Source: an uncultured Tolumonas sp. (GTDB taxonomy: Bacteria > Pseudomonadota > Gammaproteobacteria > Enterobacterales > Aeromonadaceae). From it: 8,807 nucleotides of DNA. Location of the stretch: positions 1 to 8,807 of the forward strand of contig CAIZDF010000329.1 in the NCBI GenBank assembly GCA_903931645.1. Direction: 5' to 3'. Shown one piece after another: positions 1 through 7,577 of the stretch (positions within the stretch are counted from its first letter, which is position 1; every line of letters begins with the position of its first letter). The translations under genes and the position numbers were made by a program. Under the pieces are notes generated by a model that was not told the DNA's origin, did no database searches, and worked only from the letters and a program-made list of their open reading frames with translations.

Positions 1-314
1 ATTTCGCCTTCTTTCATTGTACGGCTCATCGGGCCAAACTGAGAGGTACCTTCAGTCAGTGCTGGTGGTGCGGTTGCAGAACCTGCCGCTTGAATTTGAA
101 TATTAACGTTTGGATAAATATGTTTATATTCTTCAGCCCACAGGGTCATCATGTTAGCCAGTGTATCTGAACCAACAGAAGACAGGTTACCTGAGATACC
201 ACTTACTTTCTGATATTCAGGAATCGCTGCGTCTACGCCTGCGGCCCATACATGGCTTGACAGGAAGCTGGCAGCTGCAAAACCAACCACACTAACTACT
301 TTGTTCAGTTTCAT
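1..314 (-). CDS. pstS: Phosphate ABC transporter substrate-binding protein PstS (N-terminal part, cut by window edge)
   Basis: Periplasmic phosphate-binding subunit of the high-affinity Pst transporter; in enterobacteria the Pst complex also restrains PhoR when phosphate is plentiful. About 104 codons are visible and the C-terminal part lies beyond base 1. The start ATG (312-314) has a good ribosome site, GGAGA, about 8 bases upstream. Residues 1-24 are a typical Sec signal peptide: MKLNK, a hydrophobic core, and a likely cut after VWA (A24). The mature protein has a GSDTL motif near residue 42, then '[14 protein letters not shown]' and 'FGPMSRTM'. These match the SGSD/glycine-serine phosphate loops and the 'DFGASDAPLS'-type segment of the PstS family. 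It lies directly behind phoR, with its own Pho box. It resembles the shorter Vibrio/Aeromonas-type PstS more than the E. coli protein. The family call is firm; the exact subfamily is from memory. Confidence 0.9.
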   Translation of the reverse strand, partial: MKLNKVVSVVGFAAASFLSSHVWAAGVDAAIPEYQKVSGISGNLSSVGSDTLANMMTLWAEEYKHIYPNVNIQIQAAGSATAPPALTEGTSQFGPMSRTMKEGE

Positions 315-357
315 CCACTTTCTCCAGTTGAGAATGTTCTCTAAGTTGACGCAGATA

Positions 358-413
358 AGTATCTACTACCAATGTGACGACTTTAATAAAGATAGATGAC
401 AGTTATGTGACAA
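358..413 (-). promoter_or_regulatory. pstS promoter with Pho box, extra in-phase half-site and -10
   Basis: Read on the minus strand, 413-396 is TTGTCACATAACTGTCAT: two 7-base direct repeats (TTGTCAC, CTGTCAT) separated by 4 bases, close to the PhoB consensus CTGTCATAWAWCTGTMAY. A third, partial repeat TCGTCAC lies at 380-374, exactly 22 bases (two helical steps) after the second repeat. Ten bases beyond it is GATACT (363-358), a plausible -10. That is the spacing expected when PhoB replaces the -35 contact. The start of transcription would then fall near 351, giving a leader of about 36 bases. An alternative -10 (TATTAA, 388-383) is closer to the main box. The site lies between the phoR stop and the pstS start, so pstS can be induced independently of phoBR. 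Confidence 0.82.
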
Positions 414-425
414 CAAAAGTCACTA

Positions 426-1724
426 TTAGCTTTTTACAACTAGGCTTTCTGGGATCAAAAAGCTGAAGCAACTGCCTTTACCAAGCGCGCTTTCAATATT
501 CAGAGAGCTGTCGTGATGACTCAATGCATGCTTAACAATCGCCAGCCCCAAGCCTGAACCACCAGTTGGTCGGGAACGTGCTCTGTCTACCCGATAAAAA
601 CGATCCGTCAGTCGCCCCAAGTGTTCCAACGCAATACCATCGCCTTCATCTGTCACCGAGAAATGCGCTTTAGTGCCATCACGACGCCATTCCACGGTAA
701 TTTTGCGGCCTGCAGGGGTGTATTTGATCGCGTTATTAACCAGATTCGTCATCGCACTACGCAATTGATCTTCATCGCCATGAACCTTGAGTTGCTCGTC
801 AATTTTAAAGTGAAGGTCATGCCGCATGGCACCACTCAACGCCTTAGCTTCATGCTGCAACATCAATAACATTCTCGGCACATCGACAATACGGGAGCGA
901 TCAATATCCGTGGCGACTTCAATTCGCGATAAGGTTAATAGCTGATCGACTAGATTATCCATGCGTAAGGTTTGCTCAAGCATCACCTGCTGCATTTTTT
1001 TCCAACGCGCTGGCGGCGGCAGATCTTCCTCCAGCATTTCCAGATAACCTTTCAATACCGTTAGTGGTGTACGCAGTTCATGTGAAACATTGGCAACAAA
1101 GTTCTTCCGCATATTCTCGACACTTCTTATCCGCGTAATGTCACGCACGACCAACATGAATTGATCGTCGGCATAAGGCATTACTCGAACTTCCAGTACT
1201 TTGTCATCGTTGATCGGCGATGGCATTTCCAGTGGTTCACTGAACTCTTTTTGCTGCAAAAAACCGACAAAAGCGGGATAACGAATTAGATTGCTAATGT
1301 TCTGCCCAGCATCTTCTGGCCATCGGAAACCTAAACATTGGCCGGCTAATCGGTTACACCAAATAATAGTACCATCATTACGGCACACAACCGCGGCATC
1401 AGGTAATGCTTCGGCACCCTCACGGAAACGCCGGATCACACTGGCCAGCTCACGACGCCGCATACGGTGACGTTGCTGTAACCGATAGATACCATTAAAG
1501 ATCAGTTCCCACGTCCCCGGCCCTTGTGGTGGGATCAAACTGCGATCGTTCCATAACCAATCTTGCAGCCGTTTCTGATAGCGATAAAACCAGAAAATGT
1601 GGTAGATCAAGGCAATAATAAGGCCTAATCGCCAGTCACCCAGTAATGCGCCGGCTAACAAAAGTGGCGTATATAACACGACAATTTTTTTAGCCAGAGA
1701 GATCCAGTAATTGGGTTGTTGCAT
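426..1724 (-). CDS. phoR: Phosphate regulon sensor histidine kinase PhoR
   Basis: Inner-membrane kinase/phosphatase that phosphorylates PhoB under phosphate limitation. It has 432 residues, against about 431 in E. coli. Two hydrophobic segments at about residues 11-29 and 33-47 form the short N-terminal membrane hairpin with almost no periplasmic loop, which is typical of PhoR. A charged linker and a PAS domain (about 93-200, with 'LPDAAVVCRNDGTIIWCN') follow. The HisKA domain has the H-box 'NVSHELRTPL' with phospho-acceptor H215. The ATPase domain shows the N-box 'NLVNNAIKYT' (N331), G1 'DEGDGI' (359-364), an F-box 'DRFYRVD' and G2 'GGSGLGLAIVKH' (388-399). All catalytic motifs are intact. 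The start ATG has AAGGGA about 5 bases upstream, overlapping the phoB stop, so translation is probably coupled to phoB. No stem-plus-T-run terminator follows the stop. Confidence 0.97.
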   Translation of the reverse strand: MQQPNYWISLAKKIVVLYTPLLLAGALLGDWRLGLIIALIYHIFWFYRYQKRLQDWLWNDRSLIPPQGPGTWELIFNGIYRLQQRHRMRRRELASVIRRFREGAEALPDAAVVCRNDGTIIWCNRLAGQCLGFRWPEDAGQNISNLIRYPAFVGFLQQKEFSEPLEMPSPINDDKVLEVRVMPYADDQFMLVVRDITRIRSVENMRKNFVANVSHELRTPLTVLKGYLEMLEEDLPPPARWKKMQQVMLEQTLRMDNLVDQLLTLSRIEVATDIDRSRIVDVPRMLLMLQHEAKALSGAMRHDLHFKIDEQLKVHGDEDQLRSAMTNLVNNAIKYTPAGRKITVEWRRDGTKAHFSVTDEGDGIALEHLGRLTDRFYRVDRARSRPTGGSGLGLAIVKHALSHHDSSLNIESALGKGSCFSFLIPESLVVKS

Positions 1725-1732
1725 ACAGTCCC

Positions 1733-2422
1733 TTAAATGCGGGAAGAAAAACGATAACCTGCACCACGCACAGTCTGAATTAACACTTCATGCCCGGTAG
1801 TCGCCATGACCTTCCGCAGACGACGAATATGCACATCAACCGTGCGATCTTCGACGTAAACATTGGTGCCCCAAACGTTATTGAGTAACTGTTCGCGGCT
1901 ATATACTCGTTCGGGATGTGTCATAAAGAAATGTAACAAACGGAATTCTGTCGGCCCCATATCCAGTGGCAGATCGTTGGCGGTTACACGGTGGGATACC
2001 GGGTCGAGGCGTAATCCTTGCACATCGATCACGTCTTCTGTCGCGGTTGGAACAGAGCGGCGCATGACAGCTTTGATACGCGCAGTCAGCTCTTTTGGAG
2101 AGAAAGGCTTAGTAATGTAGTCATCCGCCCCTACTTCCAGCCCGCGGACTTTATCTTCTTCTTCGCCACGCGCAGTTAGCATGACAATTGGAATATTTCG
2201 TGTCAGTTCTTCCTGTTTCATCAATTTGATGAATTGGATGCCACTGCCACCAGGGATCATCCAGTCGAGCAGGATCAGCTCTGGATATGGCTCTTTCACC
2301 AATGCCACAGCTTCAGAAAAATCGGCGGCTTCCACCGCCTCAAACCCACGTTGTTCCAGCATGAAACACAACATCTCGCGGATGGGCGCTTCATCCTCAA
2401 CAACCAAAACACGCTTTGACAT
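1733..2422 (-). CDS. phoB: Phosphate regulon response regulator PhoB
   Basis: Cytoplasmic OmpR-family transcription factor activated by PhoR. It has 229 residues, the same as E. coli PhoB. The receiver domain (about 1-120) has the acidic pocket E9/D10, phospho-acceptor D53 in 'LLDWMIPG', T83 in 'VMLTARG' and K105 in '[11 protein letters not shown]'. The C-terminal winged-helix domain (about 130-229) carries '[22 protein letters not shown]' (split here: [12 protein letters not shown], then [10 protein letters not shown]), the recognition helix '[12 protein letters not shown]' and the wing '[10 protein letters not shown]'. The start ATG has AAGGG 8 bases upstream (2431-2435). The gene is preceded by its own Pho box, indicating positive autoregulation, and is followed after 8 bases by phoR. 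sbcC ends 83 bases upstream on the same strand, unlike the divergent E. coli arrangement. Confidence 0.98.
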   Translation of the reverse strand: MSKRVLVVEDEAPIREMLCFMLEQRGFEAVEAADFSEAVALVKEPYPELILLDWMIPGGSGIQFIKLMKQEELTRNIPIVMLTARGEEEDKVRGLEVGADDYITKPFSPKELTARIKAVMRRSVPTATEDVIDVQGLRLDPVSHRVTANDLPLDMGPTEFRLLHFFMTHPERVYSREQLLNNVWGTNVYVEDRTVDVHIRRLRKVMATTGHEVLIQTVRGAGYRFSSRI

Positions 2423-2437
2423 GATAAAAACCCTTTT

Positions 2438-2444
2438 ATGACAA
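2438..2444 (-). promoter_or_regulatory. Isolated PhoB half-site in the phoB leader
   Basis: On the minus strand this is TTGTCAT, six of seven bases of the Pho repeat CTGTCAT. It lies downstream of the phoB -10 and just before the ribosome site. Its first base (2444) is 44 bases after the first base of the main Pho box (2488), that is 4 x 11, so it sits on the same face of the helix. A single half-site can occur by chance, so its function is inferred. Confidence 0.4.
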
Positions 2445-2454
2445 GTCTGATGCC

Positions 2455-2488
2455 ATTATCAGAATGTTTTATGACAGTTTTATGATAG
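2455..2488 (-). promoter_or_regulatory. phoB promoter: Pho box plus -10
   Basis: On the minus strand 2488-2471 reads CTATCATAAAACTGTCAT, which differs from the two-repeat PhoB consensus at essentially one base in the first repeat. Ten bases later comes GATAAT (2460-2455), a five-of-six match to the sigma-70 -10 hexamer. This is the textbook layout of a PhoB-activated promoter, in which PhoB takes the place of the -35 element. Transcription would start near 2448, giving a leader of about 26 bases before the phoB ATG. The promoter drives phoB-phoR and makes the operon autoinducing under phosphate starvation. Confidence 0.88.
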
Positions 2489-2504
2489 GCGCTATTCCTG
2501 TCAT
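2482..2504. repeat. Imperfect inverted repeat between sbcC stop and Pho box
   Basis: On the minus strand ATGACAG (2504-2498) and CTATCAT (2488-2482) are inverted copies matching at six of seven positions, 9 bases apart. The right-hand arm is also the first repeat of the phoB Pho box. The left-hand arm is a perfect CTGTCAT on the plus strand. As RNA behind sbcC it could form a short hairpin, but no T-run follows, so it does not look like an intrinsic terminator. Confidence 0.45.
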
Positions 2505-2505
2505 A

Positions 2506-5500
2506 TCAAGGCAATACAATTCTGCTTTCTCCACCGCCCATACTTTGTACTTTAATTTGTACACCAATACGCTCTACCAGCGTTTGCACGTGTGAGATCA
2601 CACCAACTTGTCGGCCTGCCGCCTGTAAGGCATCCAGACTGGCAATCGCTGTATCCAGACTCTCTGGGTCGAGAGTGCCGAAGCCTTCATCAATAAACAG
2701 TGATTCAATACGGGTATCGTGCGATGACAATGATGACAAGCCTAAAGCCAGCGCCAATGACACGAGGAAACTTTCACCACCAGACAATGACTCTACAGCG
2801 CGAATATCATCCCCCATGTCACGGTCTATGACTTGCAGCGCCAGATCAGTGCCCGGTACTCGCTGCAGCTGATAACGCGGCGCTAATTCAGCTAAATGTA
2901 AGTTGGCCAACCCTAACAACTGTTCCAACGTCAGGCTTTGTGCAAAAGTGCGGAATTTGGCGCCACTGGCAGAACCAATCAGATCGCTCAACTGCTGCCA
3001 ACGATCACTGATTTGTAATTGCGCTTGATAGGCTTGTTGCAACTCAGCTTGTGTTACTGCGGCCTCTTCTGCCTGTAACTGCAGTCGTTTAATATCAAAT
3101 AACAGCTGATCTAAGTCTTGCAGATGCAACATCATATCTTGCTGACGAATAACGAGTTGATTGAGATCTAACATCGCCCATTCAGGTTGCGCTTGCTGTA
3201 GAGCCTCACAACGTTTGAGCTGGAGTTCGATCTGTTGCTCGCGTTCCTGCAACCGCGTTTTGGCTTGCGTCAGCAGCTCATCTAAATGTGCCAGTTGTTC
3301 ACGCTGCAAACGCACATGTTCTATCGGCACAATTAACAGCTGCCGAATTTCATATTCGGTTAAATTCAATTTTTGCTGCTGCTGCATGGTGCTGCGCAAT
3401 AGCGTGCGCTGCTGAGCCTGCAGCTGTTCCAGATGGTGTTGCTGGCTGGCCACTTGCGATTGCAAGGCGATCCGTTGTTCCTGCCATTGTTGCAATTGCT
3501 GCTGTTGCTGCTCCGCCAATTGCCTGTTTTGTTGCAGACGCTGAAGCCATTGCTGCTCTAGCGGTTCGGCCGCTTGCCCATTCAGACATTGCTGACGCAG
3601 TGCCAGTGTTTGTTGATAATCGGCCTGAATACGTTGCAGCTCTTGCTGACGCAGTTGCAGTTGTTCCTGCAGTGTTAGCAAACGGATATTCTGCTCAGAC
3701 AAGGTGGCATTTAACTGCTGATATTGTTGTTCATTCATCATCCAGCGTTGCTCAACTTGTTGATATTCGTGACAGCACTTTAGCCAGCCTTGTAACCAGA
3801 TCTCGCCTTGCTGTAAGTTCAGATGCGGACGCCAGTCCAACGGGGCCAGTTGTTCTTCCAGTGACAATTCACTTTGTTGTAAGCGTAAAAGCAATGCGGA
3901 TTGTTGTTGCTGCAACTGTTCAAACGCACTCTGTTGCATGCCACTCTGGCGGCGTAATTCCATTAATTCACGCTCGTGCAATTGCGCCTGTTGGCTGAGT
4001 TTTTCCTGCTGAACCAGTAACTGTTGCTGACGCTCGAATTGCACGCGGGCTAATTCATATTGCTGATGCAACTCACCGGCTTGCACACCTTGCTGATGCT
4101 GTAATTGCGCCAGCAAAACAGCTAGTGGCAACCACTGACTATCGTCTTCCGGCCATGCAGGGAGCAATGAAGTATGCGCCTGACGCAGCGCTTGCCATTG
4201 CAACGCTTGTGTCTGTAAAGCTTCATCCAATTGGATAAGCTGACGCTCCAGCTCTTTTCCAGCTCGTTGCGTTTGTAATTCAGCTTCTTGTAATTGCGCA
4301 GCTTCCACCTGCCCTTTTTCTAATTGCTGCTGCAGGAAAAGCTGCTGACGTTCTAACTGTTGTAACAGACTGTCAGTGACCATCGCATGCTGATATGGAT
4401 GATGGTTGGAACCACAAAGTGGACATGGTTCGTTATCAACCAGATAACCACGATAATCCTGCAATTGGCTGCGCAACAACGCCTGTTTCAGCGTGTGATG
4501 CACCTCTTTCAATTGCGCACGCAAATCGTCTAATTCCGGTTGGATAGCTTGCTGACGTAGGGTGATTTGCAGCAATGCTTGCTGTGCTAATTGCAACCGC
4601 TGAACTAATTCGGCACGTTGTCGTTGGCTTAATATTGCCTGTTCGGCCAGCCCTTTCAGATGATGACAACGTTCCGCCAGACTCTGCGCTTCCTGCCAAC
4701 GGCTGTGTAGCTGCTGTAACGACTGCCACTCCTGCGGTGTACCTTCTTGTTGTAAGCGCAGATTAATGGCCTGTAACGCTTCTTGCTGATGCTGGAAATG
4801 GCCCTGCACAATGATTTGTGCCTGCTCTAACTCACGCAACTGCCGCTGAAAGATAGCAATCTGTTGGTTCTGTTGTTGCCAGCGCTGCTGTTCACCCAGA
4901 AAATCTTGCATCGCTTTTAACAACGGTTGCTGCTGCTGCGCCTGACGCTGCCAGTGGCTGTTTTCTTCTAACCAAACCTGCAACTCTGATCGTTGTTGCT
5001 GGAGTTGCAGCAAGGTGTGTTGCTGTTGCTCGCGCACTTGCTGTTGCACCACAGTATCAGTCTGCAGCGTTAACAATTGCTGGGCTGCTTGTTCTACCTG
5101 CTGTTGTCGTTCAGATAACGAGTTATCCAACTCGCGTGCCTGACGGATCTCGCGCTGCACCACTGCATATTCAGCTTCACCACCATCACGTTGTTGTAAT
5201 ACTTGCTGATACTGCTGCTGTAATGGCTGCTCTAATTCCAGATGTTGGGTAAGCTGTTGTTGCTGGTGCTGCAAAGTTTCTGTGACTTGCTGCAATTCAA
5301 TAACCGTGCGATCAAGTTGTTCATGTTCCGGACGCGCGACTTGTACCTTTTCCAGCAATGCCAGTTGTTGACGGTGGGCTTCCTGCGCCTGCCATTCCGC
5401 CATCACTGTTTGTAATTGCTGGCGGGATTCCTCCGTGACGCCTTGTAACTCTTGCAGGCGGAACTGCATGCCCTGCCATTCTTGCAACAAACTGAGTTGC

Positions 5501-6267
5501 TGAGCTAACTGCTTTTGCTGCAACGACAAATTATTAAATTGCCACAACAGATTGTCGCGATCGTCCTGACTGAACTGCGGTTGATCGCCGATCCTCTCTT
5601 CCAATACAACTAATTGCTGGCGCTCCGTTTTAGCCCGTTCATACGCCGCAACTGAGAGTTGCGAATAATGCTCGGTGCCTGTCATGCGCTCCAACAATGC
5701 CGAGCGTTCATCCATACTGGCTTTCAGAAATGCGGCAAAGTCGCCTTGCGGTAAAATTACAGCGCGACGGAATTGCTCCCAGTTCAGGCCAATCTTTTCC
5801 TCAATCTGACTTTGCACATCACGTTGCCCCCCCGCATAGGTAACACCACCTTCAGATAACTGACGCAATGAACGTTCTTGTTTCTGGCATTTGCCATCTG
5901 GGCGATTACGTGCACGGCGCACCGACCAGCGCGCGCAATAGCGCTGACCATCGCGACCAGAAAACTCAACTTCGGCATAACCGGAGAATGCACCACGGCT
6001 TAAGATCAGCCGCACATCGTTGGCTTTTAACCGCTCGGCATCATCAACACGGCCAATTTCCGCCATATTTTTCTTATTCGATGGAAAGCGTGCGATCTGG
6101 TCATACAACGCCAGACAAATCGCATCCAGAATTGTGCTTTTCCCCGCACCGGTATTGCCGGTGATGGCAAACAGGCCACTGTCACCCAAGCGCCCTTGCG
6201 TAAAATCGATATCGAATGGATGAGTTAAACTAGCGAGATTTTCACCACGAACCGCAAGTATTTTCAT
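2506..6267 (-). CDS. sbcC: SbcCD nuclease ATPase subunit SbcC (Rad50-like)
   Basis: ATPase and DNA-tethering subunit of the SbcCD complex, which with SbcD opens DNA hairpins and processes double-strand ends. It has 1253 residues from the ATG at 6265-6267, against about 1048 in E. coli. The N-terminal half-ATPase has 'MKILAVRGENLASL' and Walker A 'GNTGAGKST' (37-45). A long coiled coil follows, then the zinc hook 'CPLC' (C615/C618), a returning coiled coil, signature 'LSGGES' (1161-1166), Walker B 'SLFIDEGFG' (D1193/E1194), a D-loop 'TLDPESLD', and H1226 in 'VISHV'. The coils are strikingly rich in glutamine. I chose this start because MKIL matches the family and its ATG overlaps the sbcD stop (ATGA). 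An upstream ATG at 6307-6309 would add 14 residues unlike the family. A GGAG lies about 11 bases upstream, rather far, consistent with translational coupling to sbcD. Confidence 0.95.
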   Translation of the reverse strand: MKILAVRGENLASLTHPFDIDFTQGRLGDSGLFAITGNTGAGKSTILDAICLALYDQIARFPSNKKNMAEIGRVDDAERLKANDVRLILSRGAFSGYAEVEFSGRDGQRYCARWSVRRARNRPDGKCQKQERSLRQLSEGGVTYAGGQRDVQSQIEEKIGLNWEQFRRAVILPQGDFAAFLKASMDERSALLERMTGTEHYSQLSVAAYERAKTERQQLVVLEERIGDQPQFSQDDRDNLLWQFNNLSLQQKQLAQQLSLLQEWQGMQFRLQELQGVTEESRQQLQTVMAEWQAQEAHRQQLALLEKVQVARPEHEQLDRTVIELQQVTETLQHQQQQLTQHLELEQPLQQQYQQVLQQRDGGEAEYAVVQREIRQARELDNSLSERQQQVEQAAQQLLTLQTDTVVQQQVREQQQHTLLQLQQQRSELQVWLEENSHWQRQAQQQQPLLKAMQDFLGEQQRWQQQNQQIAIFQRQLRELEQAQIIVQGHFQHQQEALQAINLRLQQEGTPQEWQSLQQLHSRWQEAQSLAERCHHLKGLAEQAILSQRQRAELVQRLQLAQQALLQITLRQQAIQPELDDLRAQLKEVHHTLKQALLRSQLQDYRGYLVDNEPCPLCGSNHHPYQHAMVTDSLLQQLERQQLFLQQQLEKGQVEAAQLQEAELQTQRAGKELERQLIQLDEALQTQALQWQALRQAHTSLLPAWPEDDSQWLPLAVLLAQLQHQQGVQAGELHQQYELARVQFERQQQLLVQQEKLSQQAQLHERELMELRRQSGMQQSAFEQLQQQQSALLLRLQQSELSLEEQLAPLDWRPHLNLQQGEIWLQGWLKCCHEYQQVEQRWMMNEQQYQQLNATLSEQNIRLLTLQEQLQLRQQELQRIQADYQQTLALRQQCLNGQAAEPLEQQWLQRLQQNRQLAEQQQQQLQQWQEQRIALQSQVASQQHHLEQLQAQQRTLLRSTMQQQQKLNLTEYEIRQLLIVPIEHVRLQREQLAHLDELLTQAKTRLQEREQQIELQLKRCEALQQAQPEWAMLDLNQLVIRQQDMMLHLQDLDQLLFDIKRLQLQAEEAAVTQAELQQAYQAQLQISDRWQQLSDLIGSASGAKFRTFAQSLTLEQLLGLANLHLAELAPRYQLQRVPGTDLALQVIDRDMGDDIRAVESLSGGESFLVSLALALGLSSLSSHDTRIESLFIDEGFGTLDPESLDTAIASLDALQAAGRQVGVISHVQTLVERIGVQIKVQSMGGGESRIVLP

Positions 6268-7517
6268 AATGCTGGATGCTCCAATACGGTTTCTAACTCT
6301 TCGAAACAATTCACCAGTTCAATATCAGGGGAAGAGGCATATTGCCGCTGATAACACAGTTCAAACACCTCCCGCGACGTCAACGAATCGAGTGGCACAG
6401 TGGTCATCTGATCGGCAATACCTAAACCATGTCCGGTATATTCAGTATGAATTCGAGCTAACCGCACTGGCTTATCGGTGAGAGCCGCTAATACCCGCTC
6501 CCGCAGACGGGCTTCGGGTTTATCAAGCTTAACGCGTACTTCCAAAAACGGACGCTGGTTATGCGGTAAATCGGTTAATGACAAGGCACTCAACTCAGCC
6601 AGAACTTCATCTAACGGCGCTGGTTGTGTGGGCAATCGCAAAATATCGACCGTATGCGGCACACTGATCTTATCAGTCAAAGCAATTTGATGATTGTTGA
6701 CGGTTAATTCGAGAACCCGATGCGGGTAGTGTTGTTCTGCCAGCGATAACGGTAATGGTGAACCGGAATAATACACCCGTTCACTCAAGGCTTGGCTTAA
6801 ATGCAAATGCCCTAACGCCACATGATCGGCACCATCAAATACGGAAAGTGGCAAAGCATGTTGGTTGCCGCCTAAGATTTTTCGTTCCGATAATTCTGAT
6901 AACTCGCCGCTTTGCAGATAAGCATGTCCCAACGCCAAGATCGGTTGTTCCGCTACACCCTGTTCGTTGATTGTGCGTTGTGTGTTGATATGTGAAAAAA
7001 CTTGCTGGTAAACCTCACGTACACCGACAACTAGGCGATCCTCACCCTCAGCTTGTTCATCACTAATGCGTAAATCTGCGCTTCGCAGGAATGGTACGGC
7101 AGCACACCATGCGGCTACTTTCCCCGTTTTATCTTTCAACGGGATCGCTAATTTTTCGCAATTGAGTTGGCCTGCATCATCGCGCTCAATCGCGCCAATT
7201 AAATGCAGATCAAAGGATTTGAGTAATTCATGCGGCGCATCAAGTTTTGATGGCGAATCGTGATTCCCAGCAATAATGATGACATTCAGATGCGGACGTT
7301 GCTGACGTAAACTCGCCAGAAACTGATAAAAAAGCTGCCAGCTCGTTGCTGATGGATTGGCGGTATCAAATACATCACCCGCGACCAATAAACCATCGAT
7401 ATCGCGTTGCACTATCTCATTCATTAACCAATCAAGAAATGAACGATGCTCATAGTAACGTTCATGACCGTGCAAACGATGTCCCAGATGCCAGTCGGCG
7501 GTATGTAGTAATTTCAC
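6264..7517 (-). CDS. sbcD: SbcCD nuclease exonuclease subunit SbcD (Mre11-like)
   Basis: Mn-dependent phosphoesterase subunit of SbcCD; in E. coli it gives ATP-dependent double-strand exonuclease and single-strand endonuclease activity. It has 417 residues from a GTG start (400 in E. coli). The phosphodiesterase motifs are intact: 'DWHLG' (D8, H10), 'GDVFDT' (D48), 'GNHDS' (N85, H86, D87), a GH in 'LALGHAYL', and 'LGHLH' (H237, H239). The C-terminal part is the DNA-binding/SbcC-docking region and is less conserved. The start is uncertain. GTG at 7515-7517 gives MKLLHTADWHLG, like the family N terminus. An in-frame TTG at 7527-7529 would add four residues, and an in-frame TAA lies just upstream of that. 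Neither has a strong ribosome site. The stop TGA overlaps the sbcC ATG by 4 bases, so the two subunits are co-translated. Confidence 0.95.
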   Translation of the reverse strand: MKLLHTADWHLGHRLHGHERYYEHRSFLDWLMNEIVQRDIDGLLVAGDVFDTANPSATSWQLFYQFLASLRQQRPHLNVIIIAGNHDSPSKLDAPHELLKSFDLHLIGAIERDDAGQLNCEKLAIPLKDKTGKVAAWCAAVPFLRSADLRISDEQAEGEDRLVVGVREVYQQVFSHINTQRTINEQGVAEQPILALGHAYLQSGELSELSERKILGGNQHALPLSVFDGADHVALGHLHLSQALSERVYYSGSPLPLSLAEQHYPHRVLELTVNNHQIALTDKISVPHTVDILRLPTQPAPLDEVLAELSALSLTDLPHNQRPFLEVRVKLDKPEARLRERVLAALTDKPVRLARIHTEYTGHGLGIADQMTTVPLDSLTSREVFELCYQRQYASSPDIELVNCFEELETVLEHPAL

Positions 7518-7577
7518 AGTGCTCAGCAACAGATCAGGAAGTAGTTATCCGTAACATGATGGCTAACGCGCCCTTTT

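Noticed and set aside
407..423. GTGAC-N7-GTCAC inverted repeat behind phoR as a terminator
   Set aside because: The stem is only five pairs with no T-run, and one arm is part of the Pho box.
3288..3998. A 236-codon plus-strand open frame inside sbcC
   Set aside because: It is antisense to the glutamine-rich coil. CAG/CAA codons read backwards give few stops and an Ala/Val-rich product with no recognisable motif. SbcC on the other strand is unequivocal.
6268..6309. A 14-residue N-terminal extension of SbcC from an upstream ATG
   Set aside because: MFRRVRNRIGASSI is unlike the family, overlaps sbcD by 46 bases and lies in sbcD coding sequence. The ATGA overlap start is typical.
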